This document shows, piece by piece, positions 42,501-50,948 of a stretch of 64,000 bases of DNA. The translations under genes and the position numbers were made by a program. The notes below the pieces were generated by a model. That model worked only from the letters and a program-made list of their open reading frames with translations, was not told where the DNA came from and did not search any database. Positions within the stretch are counted from its first letter, which is position 1. Each line of letters begins with the position of its first letter. Source of the stretch: Comamonas endophytica (GTDB taxonomy: Bacteria; Pseudomonadota; Gammaproteobacteria; Burkholderiales; Burkholderiaceae_C). The stretch spans positions 3,253,501 to 3,317,500 of the forward strand of contig NZ_CP106881.1 in NCBI RefSeq assembly GCF_023634805.2. The letters are read 5' to 3'.

Positions 42501-44401
42501 TGAATTACCAAACGATTGCCGCGCATGGCAGCCGCCAACCTTTGGTTCAAGCCTTTCATTGTGAAGAAATACCGGCCAGTGGTGTGAGAAACGCGTCCGC
42601 AAGAAGTCTGATGCAGTCTGAGTCCATCGTAGTGGACGATGGCAACTGGCTCGTACCATGGCCGGCAGATAATTTGTCGCCTGCTGCACCATCAATTGCT
42701 GGTGCTGCCTGCAGCGTCAAGACAGATCAGTCGCAGTTGAACATGGAGGTAGCCAACAGAGCCATGAAATTTATGACCGAGGCGAAAGTCTCAGCCATTC
42801 AATTGGATGAATCTTGCTACCAGTTGCTGGCTGTGATGAATGAGGCCGCTGGCGAGACCATGCATTTACCGCATCCCGATCGAATGCTACCCATGGAATT
42901 CGGTTCGCTAGATACGCTTCAATATTGGGCGCAAACGATGTCGCGTGGTTTGGCAGCATTCCAATCCAACGTTGACGAGCTTTTGGCTGCACCAGCGGCG
43001 TCAGCGGCGTTAGCGGCCGTGGGTATGGCAGCAACGGTAGGGGTGCCGAAAAGCAGCTTGGCGGTGCAGAGCGCAGCGACAACCGGGGCGGCTTACCTGT
43101 GCGCGCAGGCACTGCGCAAATGTCCTAAATTGACGAATGATAAAGAAATAATGAGCTCACTGAATGCAGGGCTCAGCCCCTTGAATGCCCTACTCGAGCA
43201 AATCGAGCACCGGCTGGCGTGGCTCAAAGGGCGCCATGATGTCGAAGCGCGTATAACCACGGTGCAGTATGCACGCGCGCAGAAGCTGCGTAACCTGCGC
43301 TTTGAGGCGCAAAGCGTAGCCACTGCAGGCAATGCCGCCATGGCGGCGCCGGACAGGACGGTTCGTGTGAGCGATGGCGGCCTTCGCGCGCAGGTGCTGG
43401 GCCTGGCGGCACAGGCCAAGACTGCCTTCGGCACCTTCTTCACGCACGTCGGCAAGGCGCTGTGCCGGGTCTACACCTTCTTCGTGCCGGGCGCCGGTGA
43501 CGGGCGCCGCGCGGCGTTCCTGCAGGAGCAGGAAGATGCCAAAAGAATCACGCCGACCCTGAGGGCCCTGCAGTCCAGTGCGCAAGACAGCCTGATCGAC
43601 AACAAACTGTCCCTTGAAGCGCAGGCAATGCAGCGGGCGATCAAGGCTGGCGTCACCGACCTGGAGTATTCGGAGGCACGCCAGCGATTCATCATGGGCG
43701 AGAACCTCGTGCGTGCGCTGATGACTGCCAAGGTACCGAGCTTCGGAAGCATGGAATACGATGGCGGAGAAAAGCATGGTGGCAGGCATATCGTGTACTC
43801 CACGCTCGCCACGTCGCGCTCCATCGCCTGGTATCTCGATGCCATTGCCGATCTGGATGCAGAAGCCAGGCGCGTGTCGCCTGGCACTCCGCAAGTCAAA
43901 CGCATCGGGAACAGCCTGGTCGTGGCCGATCCGCAGCGCCGCCTGGCTGGATTCCTGATGAGTGCACCGACCGCACATACCGCGATCATGGCGGGACGCA
44001 AAGATGCGGCGCTTTCCACGGCAATCACCATCGATGATCACCGTGCCGGCATGCCCGGGGGCATGCACAGCATGCAGATCGAGTCGGTGGTGGACGAGAA
44101 ATCGAATACTGCCGGGCTGCGGCTGTCGTTCACGGCACAGGGTGATCGCCCTGTCTACCAGCCTTTGACAAACGAAGCTCGGGTAATGGACCGGATGAGG
44201 ACCGCCCCGTATATGTCCGGCGCCCCACTGCCGGCGGCCAGCCAGGATTACTCCGGCTGGTCTGTCGACAGGCGCGCCGCGCACTTTCAGGCACTGAAAG
44301 AGCAGGTCCGACAGGAGGCTATCGTGTTCAAGGCAGATCAGCGTCTGCTGCTGGACATCGCTGTGCCGGGCATGCCCCAGCTGATCGCCAATTACGCGTG
44401 A
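42497..44401 (+). CDS. Large effector-like protein 2 (class B)
   Basis: A 634-aa protein, no Sec signal, starting MMNYQTIAAHGSRQPLVQA. A short conserved element VVDDGNWLVPWPADNL lies near 45. An Ala-rich hydrophobic stretch (about 160-205, with AVQSAATTGAAYLCAQALR) is followed by a helical region. The common C-terminal block follows: MGENLVRALMTAKVPSFGS near 401, AWYLDAIADL near 445, RAGMPGGMHSMQIESVVDE near 520, ending PGMPQLIANYA. The last 155 residues are nearly identical to those of effector 4. Activity unknown; an exported effector is inferred from chaperone-type neighbours. Confidence 0.7.
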   Translation: MMNYQTIAAHGSRQPLVQAFHCEEIPASGVRNASARSLMQSESIVVDDGNWLVPWPADNLSPAAPSIAGAACSVKTDQSQLNMEVANRAMKFMTEAKVSAIQLDESCYQLLAVMNEAAGETMHLPHPDRMLPMEFGSLDTLQYWAQTMSRGLAAFQSNVDELLAAPAASAALAAVGMAATVGVPKSSLAVQSAATTGAAYLCAQALRKCPKLTNDKEIMSSLNAGLSPLNALLEQIEHRLAWLKGRHDVEARITTVQYARAQKLRNLRFEAQSVATAGNAAMAAPDRTVRVSDGGLRAQVLGLAAQAKTAFGTFFTHVGKALCRVYTFFVPGAGDGRRAAFLQEQEDAKRITPTLRALQSSAQDSLIDNKLSLEAQAMQRAIKAGVTDLEYSEARQRFIMGENLVRALMTAKVPSFGSMEYDGGEKHGGRHIVYSTLATSRSIAWYLDAIADLDAEARRVSPGTPQVKRIGNSLVVADPQRRLAGFLMSAPTAHTAIMAGRKDAALSTAITIDDHRAGMPGGMHSMQIESVVDEKSNTAGLRLSFTAQGDRPVYQPLTNEARVMDRMRTAPYMSGAPLPAASQDYSGWSVDRRAAHFQALKEQVRQEAIVFKADQRLLLDIAVPGMPQLIANYA

Positions 44402-44406
44402 CGCGA

Positions 44407-44500
44407 TGTTCGCCGGGACCATCGACATCCCGGCCCATGCCGATCGATTGGCCCGGTGTATCCGGCGATCCGATGCTGCTTTCTGCACAGTGACGCGGGC
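44407..44500 (+). pseudogene. Relic of the 67-aa small gene after effector 2
   Basis: The frame reads IDIPAHADRLARCIRRSDAA where the intact copy has MNHPAHADLLARYRKAAAE. The DNA after the effector stop (TGACGCG) also matches the region after effector 4. There is no start codon in register and the frame diverges after about 25 codons. Confidence 0.65.
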
Positions 44501-44524
44501 AGAGACCCCGAGCCCAAGCGCGTG

Positions 44525-44660
44525 CAGCGCGTACATGCCCCGCCTCGGGAGCTCGAGCTTCCGACCCATCTGCATGCTGTCCTTTGTGTCTGGTAGCAGC
44601 GTCCAGGTATCCAGGAAGTCAGGGCGAGGAACCTTGATCTGCCAATTGTCACTCATGGGA
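44525..44660 (+). pseudogene. Fragment of an effector C-terminal coding region
   Basis: CTGTCCTTTGTG at 44577 begins a frame LSFVSGSSVQVSRK that matches LSFVPKSSNQVFQQ of effector 1 (about 41499). It lies between units 2 and 3 and is debris of recombination between units. The remaining bases to 44879 hold only the conserved leader before the next chaperone. Confidence 0.45.
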
Positions 44661-44879
44661 GCGGCATCGAGGCGATGCTGCTACTGATCCTTGCTGGTCC
44701 GGTATGCGCGGCGCGATGCAGATGCTGCACCAGGACGCGTGGTGCTGCAAGCGCATATGTATTGAACAGAATCCTGCCCGCAGTTGCATGAGTTGCAGAA
44801 GGCGGGCCGGTAGCGCTCGACCAGCGTCTGGATCAGCCTGACCGTGCATCGATCGAAACGCATGATTTGGAATGACGCC

Positions 44880-45308
44880 ATGACCCGCTACCAGCAGCTG
44901 CTTGAAAACTACGCCCGCCTGATCGGTATCGAGCCCGCAGCCGATCTGCTGGAAACCCAGGAGGTGCAGGTCGCAGAACTGGCTGTGGGTTTCACTGTGG
45001 AAGGGGATGAGGAAGACGGCAGCGTCGTGCTGTTCACCAGCCTGGGCCTGCCCGCGCCGCAGGTGCCGCGCGAGCGCCTGATGCAGTTCATGCTCGAAGC
45101 CAATGCCTTCTGGGCCGGCACCGGCGGCTGCACGCTGGGCCTGCAGGGGCATACGGGCGCGGTGCTGGTATGCGCGCGTGCGCCGCTGGCGCTGTGCGAT
45201 GCGCCGGCGTTCGCGGCCGTGGTCGATGCGTTTGCCGAGGTGGCGCTGCTGTGGCGGGAGGTCGTGCAGGGGCGGCAGGAGCTCGATATCACGGCGCTCG
45301 CCGCGTGA
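44880..45308 (+). CDS. CesT-family chaperone of effector unit 3
   Basis: A 142-aa protein, TRYQQLLENYARLIGIEPAA at the start and the same core as the unit 1 chaperone, with which it is identical over the last two thirds at protein level and almost so in DNA. It ends 16 nt before effector 3, the same spacing as in unit 1. Confidence 0.8.
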   Translation: MTRYQQLLENYARLIGIEPAADLLETQEVQVAELAVGFTVEGDEEDGSVVLFTSLGLPAPQVPRERLMQFMLEANAFWAGTGGCTLGLQGHTGAVLVCARAPLALCDAPAFAAVVDAFAEVALLWREVVQGRQELDITALAA

Positions 45309-45324
45309 GTACTGCGAGGACATC

Positions 45325-48063
45325 ATGAACTACTCCGTATCGCCACCAGGCAGCCCGCACGCCTCGATGCCCCTGTTGCCGCAGGAGCCCGTGACGGACG
45401 AGGCGGAAAAGGACTTGCCGGGCAGCATTTGCGGAATGGGCGCGGCGCAGGGCACGCTGGTGGCGGTGGGCGATGGCCTTGCTCGCAAAGTGCTGCATCA
45501 GGATGCCAGGATGGCTGAGGCGCCCGGCGACGATGATGATGACGACATCGACGACGTGTTCTATGAGATGGACGGAACTCCCGAGGACATTGCAGGCCTT
45601 GATGGCAATGTGTCTTCCGAAAAGGACGAAGACGCTGCGCTGCACAACCCCGTGCGTGTGCGATTGGATTCGGCTGATGGGCATCAAGACGTGGAGTCTG
45701 GCAACGCGACCCGCGCCGTCGGCAGGTCGTTGGACACCATCGAGGAACACCTGGACACCACGGCCGGCACGCACAGTGAGATGGCGCTGTTCGTAGTGGA
45801 TGACAAGGGGGCGCGGCAGCGCCAGGAGACCGAAAACGAGCTGCAGCAGCAAAGCTCGGGCATCCACCGGAAAGTGGTTGACTATTGTGGAAGTTGGTTG
45901 CCGGGGTTCATCACTGCGCGTCTGCCAAGCTTTCTTTCGCCAGCGGATGTGCTACCGCCAGCCAAGGGGGCAGCAGCCAGCGTGCCGCGCGATCCTTTGG
46001 CGACCGGAGATCCAGCGATGGAGTACGCAGAGGATGAGGAGATGTCGCAAGGTCTCGATGCCGCGAAAAGTGGCTTGTTGCAAAGTGTCCAGGGCTTGAT
46101 GCATCAATATCCAACAGCCGAGCGAATCGCAAGGGGAATATTCAACCTGTATGAGAGCGCTGATCGATTCGCGAATTTGCCCCCGTACGAATCTCCAACT
46201 GCCACGTCACCGGTTTTTACGGCTCCTTCCAGCAGCGCCAAGGCTTACCCGCCACCATCTTCAAATGTAGTGGTCAGTAAGTTCAGCACAGCGCCCGTGA
46301 TTCAACATGTGCCTATTGAAATGGATGACGGCAAGTGGCTTATCCCGTTGCCGGCAGATGATTTGCCGCCACTTTCGGCCGCCGCAGGGGACAGTGTCGA
46401 AGCAGACCATGCGCAATCGGCCAGTAAAGTGGCAGAAATAGCTACGCCGTATCTGGATCGGGCACAGAAATTGGCTAGTGAAGTGGATGACCGTTTCTAT
46501 AAATTGATGGACGAAATAAATAGGACACATGGCGAGATCGCCATGGACCAAGACCCCGACCGCCTTAATCCTCCGGATTTTCAGGTGGCAGACAAGCTCC
46601 GGGGGTGGTGGTACAACATTTCGGGTGGAATGGCAGCATTGCAGACCACTCTGGGCAAGATGACGGGCGCGACGACGATAGCGGCGGCCGTGGACATCGC
46701 GGCCAGCGTGGGTGTGCCGGGATTTGGCTTTGCGGCGAACGCTGCAGCGAAGACTGGGGCGGCTTATCTGTGTGTGAAGGCACTGCGCGAATTTCCCAAG
46801 TTGGCATCCGATCAAAAGATGGTGCGAATGATCGAGGACACCATTCGTTGGGCAAATCCCAAACTGGAACAATTCAAGCGCTTGGTAAACGCGGAGGAGA
46901 GGCGTAACGATGTCGGAACCCGTATCAACACACTGCAGATGGCGCGCTTGCAGAAGATCTCCAACCTGGGTCATGAGATGGAGAGTGTGTCCAAGGCCCG
47001 CGCTGCCGCAATAGTTGTTCGGGTTAACAAGGTCAGTCTTGGCAATGGCGGCATTTTGACGCAGGTGCTGCGCTTGGCAGCACGAGCGAAAGCAGGTTTC
47101 AGCGAGTTCTTCAAGCGCGTCAGTGCAGCGCTGGGTGGAGTTTTCAAGCCGACCGCTGATCAGGGGCGCAGCGCGGCACACCTGCTGGAACAGGAGGAAG
47201 CCAAGAGAATCTCAGCGACCTTGAAGAGCCTGCGGTCCACTGCGCCGGACAGCCTGCTGAAGATCAAAGGCCTGGGCGTTGAAGTGGACGCTTGGCAGCG
47301 AGCCGAAAGAGCCGGCAGCAGCATGAGTTATTCAAATGCGCGCGAACAATTTGCCATGGGCGAAAATCTCGTGCGCACACTGATGACGTCCGAGAAACCG
47401 AGCTTCGGAGTCATGACCTACGATGGCGGAAAGGTGCATGGTGGTCCGCGTGCCGTATCCTCCACTTTGGCATCGGCGCGCGCCATCGCCTGGTATCTCG
47501 ATGCCATTGCCGACCTGCCCGAAGGAGCCAGAAACCAGGTCCCTGGAACTCCTAAAGTCGTGCGTAGAGGGGACAACCTGCTGGTAACCGATCCGCAGCT
47601 CCGGCTCGCCGGATTTCTAATCAGTGCGCCGACCGCTTACACCGCTGCGATGGCAGGGCGCGAAGATGCAGCGCCTTCCCCGATAATCACCATTGACGAT
47701 CCCGGATCCGGCATGCCCGGGGCCAGGGACAGCATGCAGTTAGAGTCGGTGGTGGACACGGAATCAAACACTGTCGAGTTGCGGTTGTCATTCATGCCGC
47801 GGAGCGAGGCTCCGGTCTACCAGCCTTTGGGCAACGAACGTCCAACTATTGAGAGGATGAAAGTTGCCCTGCACAACACAGGTTCCGCGCCGCCAGCGAC
47901 AAGCCAGGATTACTCGTACTGGACCAAAGAAGAGCTCGATGCGCGCCATCTGGAACTGGAAAAGCAGTTGGCCCAGGAACTTGTTCTCTTCAATACGGAA
48001 CAACATATGCTTGAAGCCGCCGATGTCTGGGAAAACCCTCGGTTTGGCCCCCGACTCTCGTGA
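45325..48063 (+). CDS. Large effector-like protein 3 (class A head joined to class B body)
   Basis: A 912-aa protein. Residues 1-50 (NYSVSPPGSPHASMPLLPQE) match effector 1, and an acidic tract DDDDDDIDDVFYEMD lies near 70. From residue 333 (EMDDGKWLIPLPADDLPPLS) it follows the whole of class B: the Ala-rich region near 455-475, MGENLVRTLM near 679, AWYLDAIADLPEGARN near 725, and a C-terminus with GSGMPGARDSMQLESVVDTE. It is thus a fusion of the two classes. No catalytic motif is recognised. Confidence 0.7.
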   Translation: MNYSVSPPGSPHASMPLLPQEPVTDEAEKDLPGSICGMGAAQGTLVAVGDGLARKVLHQDARMAEAPGDDDDDDIDDVFYEMDGTPEDIAGLDGNVSSEKDEDAALHNPVRVRLDSADGHQDVESGNATRAVGRSLDTIEEHLDTTAGTHSEMALFVVDDKGARQRQETENELQQQSSGIHRKVVDYCGSWLPGFITARLPSFLSPADVLPPAKGAAASVPRDPLATGDPAMEYAEDEEMSQGLDAAKSGLLQSVQGLMHQYPTAERIARGIFNLYESADRFANLPPYESPTATSPVFTAPSSSAKAYPPPSSNVVVSKFSTAPVIQHVPIEMDDGKWLIPLPADDLPPLSAAAGDSVEADHAQSASKVAEIATPYLDRAQKLASEVDDRFYKLMDEINRTHGEIAMDQDPDRLNPPDFQVADKLRGWWYNISGGMAALQTTLGKMTGATTIAAAVDIAASVGVPGFGFAANAAAKTGAAYLCVKALREFPKLASDQKMVRMIEDTIRWANPKLEQFKRLVNAEERRNDVGTRINTLQMARLQKISNLGHEMESVSKARAAAIVVRVNKVSLGNGGILTQVLRLAARAKAGFSEFFKRVSAALGGVFKPTADQGRSAAHLLEQEEAKRISATLKSLRSTAPDSLLKIKGLGVEVDAWQRAERAGSSMSYSNAREQFAMGENLVRTLMTSEKPSFGVMTYDGGKVHGGPRAVSSTLASARAIAWYLDAIADLPEGARNQVPGTPKVVRRGDNLLVTDPQLRLAGFLISAPTAYTAAMAGREDAAPSPIITIDDPGSGMPGARDSMQLESVVDTESNTVELRLSFMPRSEAPVYQPLGNERPTIERMKVALHNTGSAPPATSQDYSYWTKEELDARHLELEKQLAQELVLFNTEQHMLEAADVWENPRFGPRLS

Positions 48064-48127
48064 ATCGGTGCGCTCTCTCGCAAGAAATGGCTTTTTTGAG
48101 GCGTCAAGGATTCGCGGAGCAATTCAG

Positions 48128-48200
48128 CCCATGTCCACAAGCCGAACCGCTATCGCAAAGCGGCTGCCAAGACTGGTAACTTTGCGCAGCTGAACCACCA
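48128..48200 (+). pseudogene. Relic of the 67-aa small gene after effector 3
   Basis: The frame HVHKPNRYRKAAAKTGNFAQ aligns with HADLLARYRKAAAEAQQKEQ of the intact gene. DNA CGCTA(T/C)CGCAA(A/G)GC(G/A)GC matches closely. The start and end are lost. Confidence 0.6.
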
Positions 48201-48644
48201 CAACACGGACTTCAAGCCTGTAAGCATGATATGGCGCGATAGCGCCTTGTCACCTAGAGGCGCAATGCGAACGCACTGTGCAGCATCAAGGAAATGCGAA
48301 GCACCGCTAGTGCCTGGCAAGCAGCACCGTGCCCAGACTTTCAACACAGACTCCTGGCTGTCTTCGGCCATCAGCAAAAGCATGCCTCAAAAATAGTGAA
48401 CTTAAATCGCATATCGGTTACCAATAGTTTTCTTGAGCGGATGCTACTTGCTCCTTGATCTGGCGGGCAGCTGATACGGACGCTGTAAGAGAGGTCATGG
48501 GAGATGCCAGCTTATCTCTGCTGGATCGGCTGTCAGCCTACATCGCAGGTTGACCGCAGTCGCTGCTGTCCAGCTGGCAGCGCCCGACCCGGGCCTGTAG
48601 CGATGCACTACCGATTCAACTCGCAAAACCGTATTGGAAGGAAG
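48201..48644. other. Spacer between effector units 3 and 4
   Basis: About 440 bp. A GGCGC-containing inverted pair near 48234-48265 may be a weak hairpin. No gene is supported; the promoter for unit 4 is probably in the AT-richer part around 48385-48440. Confidence 0.4.
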
Positions 48645-48785
48645 ATGATGAACCGTTACCAGGATCTGCTTGAAAAACAGCTGATGGGCGTCGCGCCTGC
48701 GGAGGCGCTGCTCGAGAACTACAAGGACGAAAGGGTGGAATTGGCCATCGACTCCGCCATGCAATGGGACAAGGAACATCCATGA
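48645..48785 (+). CDS. Truncated chaperone-like protein of effector unit 4
   Basis: A 46-aa frame, MNRYQDLLEKQLMGVAPAEA then ERVELAIDSAMQWDKEHP, which matches only the first 45 residues of the unit 1 and 3 chaperones. The conserved ligand-binding core is absent. It overlaps effector 4 by ATGA and GGAAGGAAG lies before its start. It is either a leader that couples translation or a decaying gene. Confidence 0.55.
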   Translation: MMNRYQDLLEKQLMGVAPAEALLENYKDERVELAIDSAMQWDKEHP

Positions 48786-50692
48786 TGAATTATCCAGCCA
48801 TTGCCGCTCATGGTGGCCCCCGCCCTATGGCCCGCGCCTCGCATAATGAAGGAATACCACCCGGTGGTGTGGGACACATGCCCGAAAACAGCCTGCCGCA
48901 GCCCGGGCCCATCGAAGTGGATGAGGGTCAGTGGCTTGTCCCGTGGTCGGCAGATGATGTGCCGCATACTGTGCCCTTGATTGCGGCTGCCGGCGTCAGC
49001 ATATGCCAGCCGCTCTCTAACGGTACGACAGCCGCTATCGCTAGACAGTACATGAGCGAAGCAAAGAATGAGGCCATCTCATTGGATGATGATTGCTATC
49101 ATCTGCATGATTTGATAAATTCTTGCGATGGCGGACCGATGACTGTGCCACACCCCGATCGTCTATTGCCAGCGGAGTTCGGCGTGCCAGATAAGCTGCG
49201 CAATTGGGCGCAGGCGATGTCGGGGGGATTGACAGCATTTCAGTCGGCTCTGGACGAGATGTTGGCTGCACCAGCGGTACCGGCAGCACCTGCAGCACCG
49301 GAAGCAGCGAGCATGGCCGCAGTGGCCGGCGTGCCGAAGTCTGACTTTGCGGCGCAGAGCGTCGGGACGACTGGGGCCGCTTACCTGTGCTTAAAGGCGT
49401 TGCGCGAGCATCCCGAATTGGCGACGACCTATAAATATACGGTGAGCCGTATCAGGACAAGAATAAGCGAGTCGAAAGCCAAGCTCGAACAAATCGAGTA
49501 CCGGCTGGACTGGCTGAAAGGCCGCCATGATGTCGAAGCGCGTATGACCATGGTGCAACATGCGCGCGCGCAGAAGCTGCGCAGCTTGCGCTTCGAAGCG
49601 GAGAGCGTAGCCATTTCGGGCAGGGCCGCCATGGTGGCGCCGGGCAGGAAGGTTCGTCTGAGCGATGGCGGCCTGCGTGCGCAGGTGCTGGGCCTGGCGG
49701 AGCGCGCCAAGACCGCCTTCGACGCATTCCTCACGCATGCCGGTGCGGCGCTGGGCTGGATATATGCCTTCTTCGGGCCGGCCACCGATGACGGGCGCGA
49801 CGCGGCACGTCTGCATGAGCAGCAACATGCCAAAAGAATCGAGTCGACTCTGAGGGCCCTGCAGACCATTGCGCCACACAGCCTGCTGAACAACAAACTG
49901 TGCCTTGAAGCGCAGGCAATGCTTCGCGCGATCAAGGCGGGCGTCGCCCACCGAGAGTATCCGGAGGTGGGCAAACAATTCATCATGGGCGAGAACCTCG
50001 TACGTGCACTGATGAGTGCCAAGGTGCCGAGCTTTGGGTCCATAGCTTATGACGGCGCAAACGCACATGGTGGTTTGAATGCTGTGTCTTCCACGCTAGC
50101 CACCGCGCGCGCCGTCGCCTGGTATCTCGATGCCATTGCCGATCTGGATGCAGATGCCAGGCGGGCGTCGCCTGGCACTCCGGAAGTCAAGCGCAGGGGA
50201 AACAGCTTGATAGTGGCCGATCCGCAGCGCCGCCTGGCCGGATTTTTGATGAGTGCGCCGACCGCACATACCGCGATCATGGCGGGACGCAAAGATGCGG
50301 CGCTTTCCACGGCAATCACCATCGATGATCACCGTGCCGGCATGCCTGGGGGCATGCACAGCATGCAGATCGAGTCGGTGGTGGACGAGGAATCGAATAC
50401 TGTCGGGCTGCGGCTGTCGTTCACGGCACAGGGTGATCGTCCTGTCTACCAGCCTTTGGCAAACGAAGCTCGGGTAATGGACCGGATGAGGACCGCCCCG
50501 CATATGTCCCGCGCCCCACTGCCGGCGGTCAGCCAGGATTACTCCGGCTGGTCTGTCGACAGGCTCGCTGCGCACTTTCAGGCACTGAAAGAGCAGGTCC
50601 GACAGGAGGCGATCGTGTTCAAGGCAGATCAGCGTCTGCTGCTGGACATCGCTGTGCCGGGCATGCCCCAGCTGGTCGCCAATTACGCATGA
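48782..50692 (+). CDS. Large effector-like protein 4 (class B)
   Basis: A 636-aa protein, start MMNYPAIAAHGGPRPMARA, with VDEGQWLVPWSADDVP near 50 and an Ala/Pro-rich region near 160-190. The class B body follows: MGENLVRALMSAKVPSFGS near 403, AWYLDAIADLDADARR near 445 and the shared end PGMPQLVANYA. Its last ~155 residues differ from effector 2 at only a few positions, while the N-terminal parts differ widely. Function unknown. Confidence 0.7.
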   Translation: MMNYPAIAAHGGPRPMARASHNEGIPPGGVGHMPENSLPQPGPIEVDEGQWLVPWSADDVPHTVPLIAAAGVSICQPLSNGTTAAIARQYMSEAKNEAISLDDDCYHLHDLINSCDGGPMTVPHPDRLLPAEFGVPDKLRNWAQAMSGGLTAFQSALDEMLAAPAVPAAPAAPEAASMAAVAGVPKSDFAAQSVGTTGAAYLCLKALREHPELATTYKYTVSRIRTRISESKAKLEQIEYRLDWLKGRHDVEARMTMVQHARAQKLRSLRFEAESVAISGRAAMVAPGRKVRLSDGGLRAQVLGLAERAKTAFDAFLTHAGAALGWIYAFFGPATDDGRDAARLHEQQHAKRIESTLRALQTIAPHSLLNNKLCLEAQAMLRAIKAGVAHREYPEVGKQFIMGENLVRALMSAKVPSFGSIAYDGANAHGGLNAVSSTLATARAVAWYLDAIADLDADARRASPGTPEVKRRGNSLIVADPQRRLAGFLMSAPTAHTAIMAGRKDAALSTAITIDDHRAGMPGGMHSMQIESVVDEESNTVGLRLSFTAQGDRPVYQPLANEARVMDRMRTAPHMSRAPLPAVSQDYSGWSVDRLAAHFQALKEQVRQEAIVFKADQRLLLDIAVPGMPQLVANYA

Positions 50693-50741
50693 CGCGCTGC
50701 CTACCGGGCGACAATGGCGCCTTTGAGCAATCGAGGCGTCT

Positions 50742-50945
50742 ATGAATCATCCGGCCCATGCCGATCTCCTGGCCCGCTACCGCAAGGCAGCGGCCGAAGC
50801 CCAGCAAAAGGAGCAACTGGTGCGCGTGGTTGCGGCCAAGGGCCCACGGGCCATCCAGCTGGCCAGCGAAACCGCGGCCAAGGCGGTTCGCCGGCGCAAG
50901 GTGCTGGAGTCCCAGCTCGAGCAGCTGGGCATCACCGAGCGCTAG
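50742..50945 (+). CDS. Small basic protein closing the array
   Basis: A 67-aa, helical and charged protein (NHPAHADLLARYRKAAAEAQ, ending RRRKVLESQLEQLGITER) with no hydrophobic segment; coiled-coil-like. It lies 49 nt after effector 4. Relics of the same gene follow the three other effectors, so it belongs to the repeated module. Role unknown; it could be a regulator or accessory factor. It converges with cobA with only 3 nt between. Confidence 0.65.
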   Translation: MNHPAHADLLARYRKAAAEAQQKEQLVRVVAAKGPRAIQLASETAAKAVRRRKVLESQLEQLGITER

Positions 50946-50948
50946 AAC

